64,000 nt of DNA, from contig NZ_JAIUCY010000004.1 of assembly GCF_020179755.1 (NCBI RefSeq), positions 186,001 to 250,000 on the forward strand. The letters run 5' to 3'. The translations under genes were made by a program, and so were the position numbers. This DNA is from Herbaspirillum sp. alder98 (lineage in GTDB: Bacteria > Pseudomonadota > Gammaproteobacteria > Burkholderiales > Burkholderiaceae_D). The first letter of the stretch is position 1, and each line of letters begins with the position of its first letter. Below the pieces are notes generated by a model that did no database searches, was not told where the DNA came from, and saw only the letters and a list, made by a program, of their open reading frames with translations. This document shows, in pieces, positions 35,601-46,953 of this stretch.

Positions 35601-36701
35601 GTAACGTTTGACCCGCGCCAGTCCGGCATCGACCACATAGCGGATGCCCGGCACCGTCAGCGAGGTTTCGGCGACGTTGGTCGACAGCACGATGCGGCGC
35701 GCATTGCTGGTCTTGAACACCCGCTCCTGGTCGGCCGCAGACAAGCGGGCAAACAGCGGCAGGATCTCGACGTGCGGCGGATGGTGCTTGCGCAGCGCCT
35801 CGGCGGCATCGCGAATCTCGCGCTCGCCCGGCAGGAACACCAGTACGTCGCCCGAGCCGATGCGCGCCAGTTCGTCGACCGCGTCGACCACGGCATCCAT
35901 CAGGTCGCGTTGTTCGCGGTCTTTCTGGGCCTGGCTGGCGCGCCCTTCGGCGCGGGCGCGGGCAGTGGCGACCTCGGGCGTGACACCGCTGCGGTCGGCA
36001 TTGTCGATGGGACGATAGCGAATCTCCACCGGATACATCCGCCCCGAGACCTCGATCACCGGCGCCGGCACCAGCTCGCCCTTGACCTCGCGTCCGAAGT
36101 GGCGCGAAAAACGGTCGGCGTCGATGGTGGCCGAGGTGATGATCAGTTTAAGGTCGGGACGACGCGGCAGCAGTTGCTTCAGGTAGCCGAGCAGAAAGTC
36201 GATATTGAGGCTGCGTTCGTGCGCCTCGTCGATGATGATGGTGTCGTACTGGCGCAGCAGCGGATCGGTCTGGGTTTCGGCCAGCAGGATGCCGTCCGTC
36301 ATCAGCTTGATCCATGCGCCCTTGGACAGGGTGTCGTTGAAGCGCACCTTGTAACCCACCAGTTCGCCCGGCGGCGAGCCGAGTTCCTGCGCGATGCGCT
36401 TGGCGGTCGACGACGCCGCAATCCGGCGTGGCTGGGTATGGCCGATCAGGCCCTTGGCGCCGCGCCCCAGCTCCAGGCAGATCTTGGGCAGCTGGGTGGT
36501 CTTGCCGGAACCGGTCTCGCCGCTGACGATGATGACCTGGTGCTTTTGCAGCGCCTCGGCGATTTCATGGCGACGGCCGGAGACCGGCAGTTCTTCTGGA
36601 AACGTGACCGGCGGCAAGGGATTGCGCAGGACCGGAGCAGCTTCGGGAGCGGACTTGGACTTGCCGGCGGGGGACGGAGATGGATTTTTGGACACGGACA
36701 T
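32700..36701 (-). CDS. hrpA: ATP-dependent RNA helicase HrpA
   Basis: The 1333-residue DEAH-box helicase is the normal length for HrpA (about 1300). Walker A GETGSGKT is at 61-68, DEAH at 158-161, SAT (ITSATIDADRF) follows near 190, and QRAGRCGRVAAG is motif VI. The HA2, OB-fold and long HrpA-specific C-terminal regions are present to the end. In other bacteria it helps to rescue stalled ribosome complexes and process mRNA. The N-terminus is basic and low-complexity (PSPSPAGKSKSAPEA). It is monocistronic, with 62 bp to the TonB-dependent receptor gene upstream. No sign of damage. Confidence 0.96.
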   Translation of the reverse strand: MSVSKNPSPSPAGKSKSAPEAAPVLRNPLPPVTFPEELPVSGRRHEIAEALQKHQVIIVSGETGSGKTTQLPKICLELGRGAKGLIGHTQPRRIAASSTAKRIAQELGSPPGELVGYKVRFNDTLSKGAWIKLMTDGILLAETQTDPLLRQYDTIIIDEAHERSLNIDFLLGYLKQLLPRRPDLKLIITSATIDADRFSRHFGREVKGELVPAPVIEVSGRMYPVEIRYRPIDNADRSGVTPEVATARARAEGRASQAQKDREQRDLMDAVVDAVDELARIGSGDVLVFLPGEREIRDAAEALRKHHPPHVEILPLFARLSAADQERVFKTSNARRIVLSTNVAETSLTVPGIRYVVDAGLARVKRYSYRNKVEQLQIEAVAQSAANQRAGRCGRVAAGVCIRLYDEQDFLQRPKFTDPEILRSSLAAVILRMKSLHLTDVESFPFIEPPPGRAIADGYQLLQELGAVEEDDGVNRLTPLGKQLARLPLDPRVARMILAGRDNACLTELLIIAAALSVQDPRDRPMDVQNAADQAHKKFADEKSEFSSYLKIWKWFEDAIAHKKSNRQLQDHCRENFLSQLRLREWRDVHSQLLTIVKEQGWRLNEAAATYDQLHLALLTGLLGNVGFKSEEDAQYLGARGIRFNIWPGAHLTKKPGRWVMAAELVDTARLYARCVANIQPEWLEKVGAHLLKKSWGEPRWEKRAGQVTASERATLYGLVVYSQRRIQFGKINPVEARDIFIREALAGGDFETRAPFFAHNQKLVREIENLEHKSRRLDVLVDDELIVAFYDKLVPADICNGVDFEKWYKQAAAADPKLLYLNRDDLMRHEAAGVTTELFPKTMNVAGIAMALSYHFEPGAPRDGVTLSVPLYALNQVSADRCEWLVPGMLKEKVHLLLKSLPQKLRRHCVPLPDYAAGFCERMDERKIFGRGNLIDAIIADIRDQITILVKASDFKQETLPAHHAMNFKIIDEHGRQLEMGRNLAALQAEFGGQARQQFQKLAEQVAIAPRDDAAPAPRSAPVTQAATAKAAPAHLPDQAPAASGQYANLTTWSFGELPELLEITRGTGKQAQTLIGFPALVDRKTHCDLEVFDDPAEAARFHYAGLRRLFSLQMKEQLKYLEKNIPGLQQMGMQFMGLGSQEELREQILNAGLERAFLQEPLPRNSGEFNQRRDEGKARLGLLVNEIARLCAQVLAEYHSLPKKLQGVKAHAAAAADMQAQLAQLVGKRFVAETDYANLSHYPRYLKAINVRLDKLRADPARDTRLLADWNLVALPYQRGLKERAGRADPKMTEFRWMLEELRVSLYAQELRTPMPVSVKRLQKVWESMQR

Positions 36702-36763
36702 GAGGCCGTCATTATACCCGTGTCCGCCCCCGCCGGTCGGGCCGCAAGCACCCTCGGCACGCC

Positions 36764-39070
36764 TCAGAAGGTGGTGCGCAAGCTCAGTTGCAGGCTGCGC
36801 GGCGGCGCTGAATAGCGACGATCCACCACTTCGAGTTCGCCGACATCGGACCAGCGTTCATAGGTCGCGTTGAACAGGTTTTCGATATTGAGACTGACGG
36901 TCATGGCAGCAACCGGCTTCACATGTGCGCCCACGCCGACGACCGTGAATGCGCGGGTCCGCATGCGTGTTTCTCTGCCTGGCGCCGGCGCCACCCGACT
37001 GGGCGTCTTGCCCCAGGAATGCTCCAGATTGGCATATGCGCCCCAACGCTCCTGACGGTAGCGGGCGCCGAGGATCATGCGCATCGGTTGCACCGAATTG
37101 AGCGGCTGCCATGCATGTTCGCCGTAGACAAAGCTGAAGTCCGGATTGAGCTCGGTGACCTTGGTGGGCCGGAATACGTCGCCACGGGTATAGGCCCAGG
37201 CCGCATTGAAACGCCAGGCAGGTGCGGGGGTCCACTCTGCCCGCGCCTCGAAGCCCCTCACGTGCGCCTTGGCATAATTGACGCTGCGGTACACGGTGTA
37301 GCCCGTCACGGGATTGAAGCCAGTAGGCCGCAGGTCGATGAAGTCGGTGTAACGACTGTCGAAACCGGCGACCGAGTAGGCAAGATCGGAGAAGCGGCCG
37401 CGCACGCCCAGCTCCCTGCTGATCACCCTTTCAGGACGCAACCCGGGGTTGCCGGCCGCCTCGTAGTAGCCGATGGGACTGGAGAAATTGGCGTTGACCT
37501 GCCCAGGTTCGGGCGCACGAAATCCCTGGGCGTAGCTGAAATAGGGGACCATCTCGGGGATGACCTCCCAGATTATCCCCAGGCGCGGCGTCAGCGCACT
37601 GCCCGACTGGCCAGCCACGGTTGCCCCGCTGACTTCCATGGCAGCCAGGTCGGAAGCCGATAGCGAGCGCATATCGGGCGACATGCGATATCTGTCGTAG
37701 CGCAGCCCCGGGATGAGCCGCAAGCTGCCAACGGCGATCTCGTCCTGGACAAACACACCCGCCAGAAAGTACCCGCTATCGGGCAATGGCCGCGCCGGAA
37801 ATACCTTGGTCGCCATGGGCACGGTGCCGTCGAGCAGCGCGCTGATCTCGGCACGGCTCAGGTCGACGCCATAACGGAGGCGATGCTCGACCATGCCGGT
37901 CGACAAGCGGCCATCGGCCAGCAGCGCAAAACCGGTGGTGCGTTCGTTATAACTGTTGTCACGCGTGCGCTGCAGCGCGCCTGGCATGGTCCGCACCGAA
38001 AAACCTCCGGCGTCGTCAAACATCTTCTGCTCGGCAGCGGTGGCCGGGCCGAATACCTGCTCGTAGGTGAACTGCCGGGTCGAGGCCCGCTGCAAGTACA
38101 AATGGCTGTGCAGCTGCGTCAACCAACCCTGCGATTGCCCCTTGAAGTAATGTTCCAGCGAGATGCGTTCGCGTTTGACGACATCGTGCGCAGTGAGCTC
38201 GCGCGTCTTCCGAAATACCGGCCACGGCGACACCGCAGTGAATCCGTCGATATCGACCTGGTTGTGTACGCTTTCCAGCGTCACCCGCACCAGATGCGCC
38301 GGATTGAGCTGCAGCCCGGCTCGTCCCAGGTTATAGCGACTCTCCACATTCATCGGATTGGGTGCGGTGCGCCGGTTGTCGGGCCGCTGGTCGTGCTCTT
38401 GCGACCAGGTCTCGTGCCCGCGGCGTCGGCTGCCCATGAACATCGCCTGCCAGCGCCCATCATCGAATCCGATGCCGGCCGAATGGTTGAACGAGTTGTC
38501 CTGCTGGGCATAGGAGCCCTGCACAAAGCCGCCCCTCGTGCGCCCGGCCTTGACCAGGTCATGCACTTGCAACGCGCTGGCGCTGACCACGCCGGCAATG
38601 CTGTCGGCGCCGTACTGGACCGAGTTCGGCCCGCGCAGGATCTCGATCTTGCGCAGGCTGTCGACATCCCAGTAATCGCCCCGCCCGGTCTGGAACGCCG
38701 GCCCGAACGAAAAACTGTTGGGCAGGCGGATGCCGTCCTGCACGATCAGCAGGCGATTGCCCTCGATGCCGCGCACATTGATGCCCTCGCTGCGCCCGCG
38801 CCCGTAACTCGACCGCGTAGCGGTGAAATTGGACGGTCGCGTGCGCACCGCCACGTCGGGCTCCTCGGCCAGCACATCCTTGATGCTGCGCGCGCCGCGT
38901 TCCTGGATGTCTTCGCGGGTAATCACGGTCAGGGTGGCCGCATTGTCATCCATGACCTTGTCGTCCTGGACGGTGATATCGCCCAGTGACGTCGCATCCG
39001 ACTGTGCCGCGACGACGCCATGGGAGCAACTCAGCATGGCAGCCAGGGCCAGAGGTTTCAGTTTCAGCAT
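36764..39070 (-). CDS. TonB-dependent outer-membrane receptor (heme/hemoglobin or siderophore type)
   Basis: The 768-residue receptor has a signal peptide (LKLKPLALAAMLSCSHGVVAAQ) and a TonB-box-like start (DITVQDDKV). The plug domain contains EDIQERGARSIKDVLAEEPDVAVR and NVRGIEGNRLLIVQDGIRLP. A 22-strand barrel ends in the terminal aromatic QLSLRTTF. The plug and FRAPEP-type motif (YAQGFRAPEPGQVN) match the TonB-dependent heme/hemoglobin receptor subfamily. The frame extends 20 codons upstream, but ATG 39070 gives the signal peptide. A 15-bp palindrome of Fur 7-1-7 form lies 182 bp upstream, between it and argA, which supports iron control. The ligand is an inference. Confidence 0.9.
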   Translation of the reverse strand: MLKLKPLALAAMLSCSHGVVAAQSDATSLGDITVQDDKVMDDNAATLTVITREDIQERGARSIKDVLAEEPDVAVRTRPSNFTATRSSYGRGRSEGINVRGIEGNRLLIVQDGIRLPNSFSFGPAFQTGRGDYWDVDSLRKIEILRGPNSVQYGADSIAGVVSASALQVHDLVKAGRTRGGFVQGSYAQQDNSFNHSAGIGFDDGRWQAMFMGSRRRGHETWSQEHDQRPDNRRTAPNPMNVESRYNLGRAGLQLNPAHLVRVTLESVHNQVDIDGFTAVSPWPVFRKTRELTAHDVVKRERISLEHYFKGQSQGWLTQLHSHLYLQRASTRQFTYEQVFGPATAAEQKMFDDAGGFSVRTMPGALQRTRDNSYNERTTGFALLADGRLSTGMVEHRLRYGVDLSRAEISALLDGTVPMATKVFPARPLPDSGYFLAGVFVQDEIAVGSLRLIPGLRYDRYRMSPDMRSLSASDLAAMEVSGATVAGQSGSALTPRLGIIWEVIPEMVPYFSYAQGFRAPEPGQVNANFSSPIGYYEAAGNPGLRPERVISRELGVRGRFSDLAYSVAGFDSRYTDFIDLRPTGFNPVTGYTVYRSVNYAKAHVRGFEARAEWTPAPAWRFNAAWAYTRGDVFRPTKVTELNPDFSFVYGEHAWQPLNSVQPMRMILGARYRQERWGAYANLEHSWGKTPSRVAPAPGRETRMRTRAFTVVGVGAHVKPVAAMTVSLNIENLFNATYERWSDVGELEVVDRRYSAPPRSLQLSLRTTF

Positions 39071-39251
39071 TGCTTGATCTTCTTCATAGAAGTGAATGAA
39101 GTGCAGGCTGACTTGACGCTGGCTGGGCACGGCGAAAAAATGAGTATGAAAGCAATAAATCGATCGATAACCACTTCCCGATATGGGAAACAGGCTGATG
39201 GCATATGCGATTTAGATAGTTGCGATGCGGCAGGAAAGGCAGGAGTATTGA

Positions 39252-39266
39252 TGAGAACCGTTCTCA
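39252..39266. promoter_or_regulatory. Fur-like 7-1-7 palindrome
   Basis: TGAGAAC-C-GTTCTCA is a perfect 15-bp palindrome. It matches the 7-1-7 Fur model (TGATAATnATTATCA) at 10 of 14 arm positions. It lies upstream of the TonB-dependent receptor gene, which is a usual Fur target. Confidence 0.55.
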
Positions 39267-39357
39267 GGTATGCAGAAGAAAAGCGATTTCTCGGCCTTTC
39301 GAATGGCCTCGAAAAGAGAACGGCCGCATTGGACCGGCCTACTTGGCGGGCCAGGCA

Positions 39358-39386
39358 CTGAAATCGCTGCGGACTCGCTCTATAAT
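39358..39386 (+). promoter_or_regulatory. Sigma-70-like promoter of argA, placed for a leaderless transcript
   Basis: CTGAAA (39358-39363) and TATAAT (39381-39386) are separated by 17 bp. Transcription would begin about seven bases after TATAAT, at or next to the argA ATG at 39394. No Shine-Dalgarno lies between. Confidence 0.55.
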
Positions 39387-39393
39387 GCGCGTC

Positions 39394-40707
39394 ATGGAAA
39401 ATCAGACTCAATTCGTCCACTGGCTGCGCTCGGTCGCGCCGTACGTCCACGCCTTTCGCGGCAAGACCTTCGTGGTCGCCTTCCCCGGTGAACTGGTCAC
39501 TGCCGGCGACCTGCAGGTGCTGGCGCAAGACCTGTCGCTGCTGCATGCGCTGGGCATCCGTATCGTGGTGGTGCACGGCTCGAGGCCGCAGGTGGCCGAA
39601 CAGTTGGCGCTGCGCAATGTCGAGGCGCACTTTCACAATGGCCTGCGCGTCACCGACAGCGCCGCACTGGAATGCGCCAAGGAAGCCTCGGGCGAGCTAC
39701 GCCTGGACATCGAAGCCGCCTTCAGCCAGGGCTTGCCCAATACCCCCATGGCGCACGCGGCCATCCGCGTGATCTCGGGCAATTTCGTCACGGCCCGGCC
39801 GATGGGCGTGTTTGATGGCGTCGACCTGCAACTGACAGGTGTCGTGCGCAAGATCGCCGCCGATGTGATCCAGCCGATCATGAACGCTGGCGGCATCGTG
39901 CTGTTGTCGCCGCTGGGCTTCTCGCCCACCGGCGAAGCCTTCAACCTGACCATGGAAGACGTGGCGGTATCGGCCGCCATCGCGCTGCGCGCCGAAAAGC
40001 TGATCTTCCTGTCCGAGACGCCGCTGATGAAAGACGCCGGCGGCAGCGATATCCGCGAACTGTCATCGCACCAGGCCGAAGCGGTGCTGTCGGCCGGCTT
40101 CCTGCCCTCCGATGCCGCGTTCTACCTGGCCAGCGTGGTCAAGGCCTGTAACGCCGGCGTGTCGCGCGCCCACATCGTGCCGTTTGCCACCGATGGCTCG
40201 GCCCTGCTGGAGCTGTTCACCCACGATGGCGTGGGCACCATGGTCACTTACGAAAACCTGGAAAGCCTGCGCCAGGCCACCATCGAAGACGTCGGCGGCA
40301 TCCTCAAGCTGATCGAACCGCTCGAGGCCGATGGCACGCTGGTCAAGCGCGGTCGCGAGCTGATCGAGCGCGAGATTCACTACTTCTCGGTGATCGAGCA
40401 CGACAACGTGATCTTCGGCTGCGCCGCGCTGTATCCTTTCCCCCAGGAAAAGATGGGCGAAATGGCTTGCCTGACCGTCAACCCCGAAGTGCAGGGCCAG
40501 GGCGACGGCGACCGTATCCTCAAGCATATCGAGACGCGTGCGCGCGAAGCCGGACTGACCAAGCTGTTTGTGCTCACCACCCGCACTTCGCACTGGTTCC
40601 TGCGCCGCGGCTTTACCCTGGCCAGCGTCAACGACCTGCCGCAAGATCGCCAGAAGATCTACAACTGGCAACGCAAGTCGCAGATCCTGATCAAGAACCT
40701 CTACTGA
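39394..40707 (+). CDS. argA: Amino-acid N-acetyltransferase (N-acetylglutamate synthase)
   Basis: ArgA acetylates glutamate with acetyl-CoA, the first step of arginine synthesis. The 437-residue protein has the full two-domain structure. The N-terminal amino acid kinase-like domain carries VVHGSRPQVAEQL and ends near NAGVSRAHIVPFA. The C-terminal GNAT domain (IEDVGGILKLIEPLE, then CLTVNPEVQGQGDGDRILKHIE) follows. The frame is open upstream, but the conserved N-terminus is MENQTQFVHWLRSVAPYV at 39394, with an alternative ATG three codons earlier. The kinase-like domain normally mediates arginine feedback inhibition. The promoter is so close that the mRNA may be leaderless. Confidence 0.95.
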   Translation: MENQTQFVHWLRSVAPYVHAFRGKTFVVAFPGELVTAGDLQVLAQDLSLLHALGIRIVVVHGSRPQVAEQLALRNVEAHFHNGLRVTDSAALECAKEASGELRLDIEAAFSQGLPNTPMAHAAIRVISGNFVTARPMGVFDGVDLQLTGVVRKIAADVIQPIMNAGGIVLLSPLGFSPTGEAFNLTMEDVAVSAAIALRAEKLIFLSETPLMKDAGGSDIRELSSHQAEAVLSAGFLPSDAAFYLASVVKACNAGVSRAHIVPFATDGSALLELFTHDGVGTMVTYENLESLRQATIEDVGGILKLIEPLEADGTLVKRGRELIEREIHYFSVIEHDNVIFGCAALYPFPQEKMGEMACLTVNPEVQGQGDGDRILKHIETRAREAGLTKLFVLTTRTSHWFLRRGFTLASVNDLPQDRQKIYNWQRKSQILIKNLY

Positions 40708-40824
40708 TTGAGAGTCACCGATTAACCCCCATCTGTCAGGACGTGAGCCGGCTCAACCGCTGACACTGTTTGCAACAGCTGCCACGTCCGGCGCTTTTCA
40801 CCGCTATTTGAACAAGGAATCGAC

Positions 40825-41100
40825 ATGGCACGCACCGTCCACTGCATCAAACTGAACAAGGAAGCCGAAGGACTGGACTTCCCGCCGTACCCGGGCGAAC
40901 TGGGCAAGCGCATCTATGAAAGCGTTTCCAAGGAAGCCTGGGCTGCCTGGCTCAAGCACCAGACCATGCTGGTCAATGAAAACCGTCTGATGCTGGCCGA
41001 CGCCCGTGCGCGCAAGTACCTGGCCGTCCAGATGGAAAAGCATTTCTTCGGCGACGGCGCCGATGCCGCCCAAGGCTACGTGCCGCCGCCGGCCGACTAA
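40825..41100 (+). CDS. yggX: Fe(2+)-trafficking protein YggX
   Basis: The 91-residue protein is the normal length for YggX. It begins [17 protein letters not shown] with the conserved single cysteine and continues [36 protein letters not shown], the family core. It protects iron-sulfur proteins from oxidative damage and influences the labile iron pool. It is 117 bp after argA. The GGAATCG leader before the ATG gives a modest ribosome site. A strong terminator follows. Its position beside a probable iron-regulated receptor may be coincidental. Confidence 0.96.
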   Translation: MARTVHCIKLNKEAEGLDFPPYPGELGKRIYESVSKEAWAAWLKHQTMLVNENRLMLADARARKYLAVQMEKHFFGDGADAAQGYVPPPAD

Positions 41101-41122
41101 GCTTTACCGCCGCCGTTGGAAC

Positions 41123-41159
41123 AACGCTGCCGCAGCTTGCCTGCCGCAGCGTTTTTTTT
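41123..41159 (+). terminator. Intrinsic terminator after yggX
   Basis: AACGCTGC and GCAGCGTT form an 8-bp stem around a 15-nt loop. Eight T residues follow directly. Confidence 0.85.
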
Positions 41160-41211
41160 CGGCCCTGCACTACAATGCATGCTCCACCGTCGTCCTCTGC
41201 AGGAGAAACCG

Positions 41212-44019
<2,808 letters not shown>

Positions 44020-44036
44020 CACGTTGCCCGAATGAC

Positions 44037-44075
44037 AAAAAAGGCGGTATCCGATCACCGGATACCGCCTTTTTT
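44037..44075. terminator. Bidirectional terminator between the M16 peptidase gene and rpiA
   Basis: A perfect 11-bp stem, GGCGGTATCCG and CGGATACCGCC, with a 5-nt loop is flanked by six A on the left and six T on the right. It serves both convergent genes. Confidence 0.95.
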
Positions 44076-44097
44076 AATTAGTGCAACGACAACGTCG

Positions 44098-44769
44098 TCA
44101 GAACTCCAGCTTGCGCACGCCTTCCGCCGTGCCCAGCAGGCACACGGTAGCGCCCTTGCGGGCGAACAGGCCGTTGGTGATCACACCGACGATATTGTTG
44201 ATCTGGTCCTCGATGGCCGCCGGATCGGTGATGGCCAGGCCGAGCACGTCGAGGATATAGCCGCCATTGTCGGTCACCACCGGCTGGCCGTCCTTGACGC
44301 GCAGGCGCGGTTCACCGCCCAGTGCGGCCAGCTTGCGGGCCACCACCGAATGCGACATCGGGATCACTTCCACCGGCAGCGGGAACTTGCCCAGCACCTC
44401 GACCAGCTTGGAGCCGTCGGCGATGCAGACGAACTTCTGCGCCACCGACGCCACGATCTTCTCGCGGGTCAATGCCGCGCCGCCGCCCTTGATCATGGCG
44501 CCGGCGCCATTGATCTCGTCGGCGCCGTCGATATAGACCGGCATGGTCTCGACTTCATTGAGGTCGAACACGGTGATGCCATGCGAGCGCAGGCGCTCGG
44601 CCGTGGCTTCGGACGAGGCCACGGCGCCCTTGATGCGGCCCTTGATCTTGCCCAGCTCATCGATGAAGAAATTGGCAGTGGAGCCGGTGCCCACGCCGAT
44701 GATCTGGCCATCGACCACGTATTCGATGGCGGCCCTGGCGACCGCCTGCTTGAGTTCGTCTTGCGTCAT
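44098..44769 (-). CDS. rpiA: Ribose-5-phosphate isomerase A
   Basis: RpiA interconverts ribose 5-phosphate and ribulose 5-phosphate in the pentose phosphate pathway. The 223-residue length is normal. Motifs are clear: [16 protein letters not shown] (phosphate binding), [25 protein letters not shown] with the catalytic Asp and Lys, and [10 protein letters not shown]. The start is ATG 44769 ([18 protein letters not shown]), with a weak ribosome site. It is convergent with the M16 gene and shares the terminator at 44037-44075. The antiporter gene upstream on the same strand ends 16 bp before it, so the two may be co-transcribed. Confidence 0.97.
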   Translation of the reverse strand: MTQDELKQAVARAAIEYVVDGQIIGVGTGSTANFFIDELGKIKGRIKGAVASSEATAERLRSHGITVFDLNEVETMPVYIDGADEINGAGAMIKGGGAALTREKIVASVAQKFVCIADGSKLVEVLGKFPLPVEVIPMSHSVVARKLAALGGEPRLRVKDGQPVVTDNGGYILDVLGLAITDPAAIEDQINNIVGVITNGLFARKGATVCLLGTAEGVRKLEF

Positions 44770-44785
44770 GATTTTCAGTTAAAGG

Positions 44786-46549
44786 TTAATGCACATCTTC
44801 CGGTTGCTCGTCCAGCGTCTCGAACAGCGCAATCTGCAATCGCGAATGCAACTTGACCAGCCTGCTCCACAGCAGCCACAACAGCCCTGCCGCGCCCGCC
44901 AGCACGAAGGCCAGCAAGTTGAGCGGCGGCAGGATGCTGGCGCTGAGCACGAAGATCAGCAGCATGATGCCAACGATCGACATGATCGGCACGATTTCCG
45001 AGATGATACGCCGCACGCCCGAAGTATAAGCCCCGGCGAACTCGGGCTTGACCCCGACCTCGGCCAGCAGCATGGACAGCGCCTGCAGCTTGCGGTAAGT
45101 GGCGATCAGGAAAGGCAGCGACAACAGCAGCGCGCAGCCCCAGATGATGGCCTTCTGCACGTCGGCATCCGGGGTCCAGGCCGACAATTGCTTGCTCAGG
45201 CCCTCCACGAAGAAGGCGCCGGCCAGGAAGATCGCAATCACCAGCGCGATATTGACCATCACCTGCATCAGGATGCGGCGGATGATCTTGCTCAGTTCGG
45301 CCCGGTCGCCCTGCGGCTGCAGGCTGGCCAGCCAGCTCGAATACATCCCCAGCAGGCTCGACACCTTGCGCGGCACCAGCTTGACCGCCTGCGCCGAGAG
45401 CGGATCGGCGGCCTTGATCAGGTAAGGCGTAAGCAGGGCCGTGATGGCCGACACCGCCACCACGATCGGGTACAGAAATTCGCTGGTCACCTTCAGGCTC
45501 ACTCCCAGCGCGGCGATGATGAACGAGAACTCGCCGATCTGCGCCAGCCCCATGCCGACCCGCATCGGCGTGCGGCCGCTTTCACCCGCCACGAAGGTAC
45601 CGAGGCCGCAACTGATCAGCTTGCCGAACACCACCGCCAGCACGATGACGGTGATCGGTTGCCAGTATTGCACCAGCACGTTGGGGTCGAACAGGAGGCC
45701 GATGGCCACGAAGAAGATCGCCGAGAACATGTCGCGGATAGGTTCGACCAGGCGTTCGATGCGATGCAGCTGGCGCGATTCGGCCATCACCGCACCCACC
45801 AGGAACGCGCCCAGCGCCACGCTGTATTGCAGCTTCATGACCAGCAGGCAGAAACCGAACAGCACGCCCAGCACCGCCACCAGCAGCATCTCGTTGCTCT
45901 TGAAGCGAGAGATGAAGCCGAGCAGGCGCGGCACCGCCAGGATCCCCACCACCAGCGACACGATCATGAACAGCACCAGCTTGCCGACAGTGGTGAAGAC
46001 ATCACCCGAATTGACCGACCCACTGGTGGCAATGCCCGACAGCAGCGCGATCATGCCGATGGCCAGGATATCCTCCACGATCAGGATGCCGAAGATGATC
46101 TGGGCGAACTTCTCGTTCTTCATGCCCAGCTCTTGCAGGGCCTTGACGATGATGGTGGTGGACGACACCGCCAGCATGGCGCCGAGGAAGATCGCGTCCA
46201 TCCGCTTCCAGCCGAAGTACAGGCCGATCTCGTAGCCGATCCAGATCATCAGCAGGATCTCGGCGGCCGCGCCGATGACCGCCGTGGCGCCCACCTTGGC
46301 CAGCTTCTTCAGGCTGAATTCAAGCCCCAGCGAAAACAGCAGGAAGATCACCCCCAGCTCCGAGAGGATGTGCACGGTCTTTTCATCCTGGATCAGGTCA
46401 TAGGGTGGCGTATGCGGGCCGATGATCACGCCGGCTACGATATAGCCCAGCACCACCGGCTGCTTGAGCTTGTTGAAGACCACCGTGACGATACCGGCAA
46501 TTGCCATGATGATCGCCATGTCCTGGATGAATAATTCGACTTCGTGCAT
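44786..46549 (-). CDS. CPA2-family cation:proton antiporter (KefB/YbaL-like)
   Basis: The 587-residue inner-membrane protein starts at ATG 46549 (MHEVELFIQDMAIIM), preceded by AAAGGAAA. The long open frame upstream lacks membrane character and is not used. Typical CPA2 motifs follow: KLKQPVVLGYIVAGVIIGP, LGVIFLLFSLGLEFSL, GILIVEDILAI with the ion-binding acidic residue, and GLAQIGEFSFIIA. No RCK/TrkA-N nucleotide-binding domain is present. Instead about 150 C-terminal residues hold more helices (VNIALVIAIFLAGAFFVEG and LLIFVLSASILPPLNLLAFVLAG). It exchanges K+ or Na+ for protons. Lack of the RCK domain suggests regulation unlike KefB or KefC. Confidence 0.88.
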   Translation of the reverse strand: MHEVELFIQDMAIIMAIAGIVTVVFNKLKQPVVLGYIVAGVIIGPHTPPYDLIQDEKTVHILSELGVIFLLFSLGLEFSLKKLAKVGATAVIGAAAEILLMIWIGYEIGLYFGWKRMDAIFLGAMLAVSSTTIIVKALQELGMKNEKFAQIIFGILIVEDILAIGMIALLSGIATSGSVNSGDVFTTVGKLVLFMIVSLVVGILAVPRLLGFISRFKSNEMLLVAVLGVLFGFCLLVMKLQYSVALGAFLVGAVMAESRQLHRIERLVEPIRDMFSAIFFVAIGLLFDPNVLVQYWQPITVIVLAVVFGKLISCGLGTFVAGESGRTPMRVGMGLAQIGEFSFIIAALGVSLKVTSEFLYPIVVAVSAITALLTPYLIKAADPLSAQAVKLVPRKVSSLLGMYSSWLASLQPQGDRAELSKIIRRILMQVMVNIALVIAIFLAGAFFVEGLSKQLSAWTPDADVQKAIIWGCALLLSLPFLIATYRKLQALSMLLAEVGVKPEFAGAYTSGVRRIISEIVPIMSIVGIMLLIFVLSASILPPLNLLAFVLAGAAGLLWLLWSRLVKLHSRLQIALFETLDEQPEDVH

Positions 46550-46953
46550 CCGCGCTGTTTCCTTTCGGGTAAGGGGTAAAAAATGTTGATACCGGCCATG
46601 CGCCATTTTGCAGCGCCACTGCACCACGACGCACACTGCCTCTTGCGTAGTAGGCAGGCATTGCACCCTGCCTGCTGCGCAGGCCGCGGGCAAGACGGCT
46701 GTTGCGCCGCACAATAGGATGATCCGGGGTAGTCTGACTGATGCCGGCGTGGCCGCCGGTGCTGCCACTCTGTGGTGGCTCGTGTCGCTCTGGTTCACTT
46801 GTTATCGCCGCAATGACAACAAGGCTGCGCCTGGCGTCATCTGGATGAACCGAAAATAACACAATTGCCGGCCGCGCCGCAACGCGAAATCCCCTCGCAG
46901 GCACGAAAACTGCTAATCAGCCTGCGGTGGCTGGCACTAATTGAGTTAGTCGC
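46550..46953. other. Intergenic region between the antiporter and Lrp genes (404 bp)
   Basis: Both flanking genes are on the minus strand, so this is the antiporter leader and promoter region. Open frames on both strands lack recognisable protein character. I see no terminator hairpin with a T-run after the Lrp gene and no tRNA. Confidence 0.5.

Larger units (their letters stand above)
39071..39393. other. Divergent control region between the TonB-dependent receptor and argA (323 bp)
   Basis: No coding frame of its own is convincing. It holds the Fur-like palindrome at 39252-39266 and a sigma-70-like promoter for argA at 39358-39386. The first half, next to the receptor gene, is AT-richer than its neighbours. 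Confidence 0.6.

Noticed and set aside
34632-36815. 727-codon open frame antisense to hrpA
   Set aside because: hrpA has all helicase motifs through its full length, so the antisense frame is a composition artefact.
39220-39393. N-terminal extension of argA from an upstream start
   Set aside because: The extra residues are Arg/Lys-rich and run through the promoter and Fur-like palindrome; ArgA homologues begin at the later Met.
46608-46859. 83-codon plus-strand frame between the antiporter and Lrp genes
   Set aside because: No ribosome site, biased composition and no recognisable domain.
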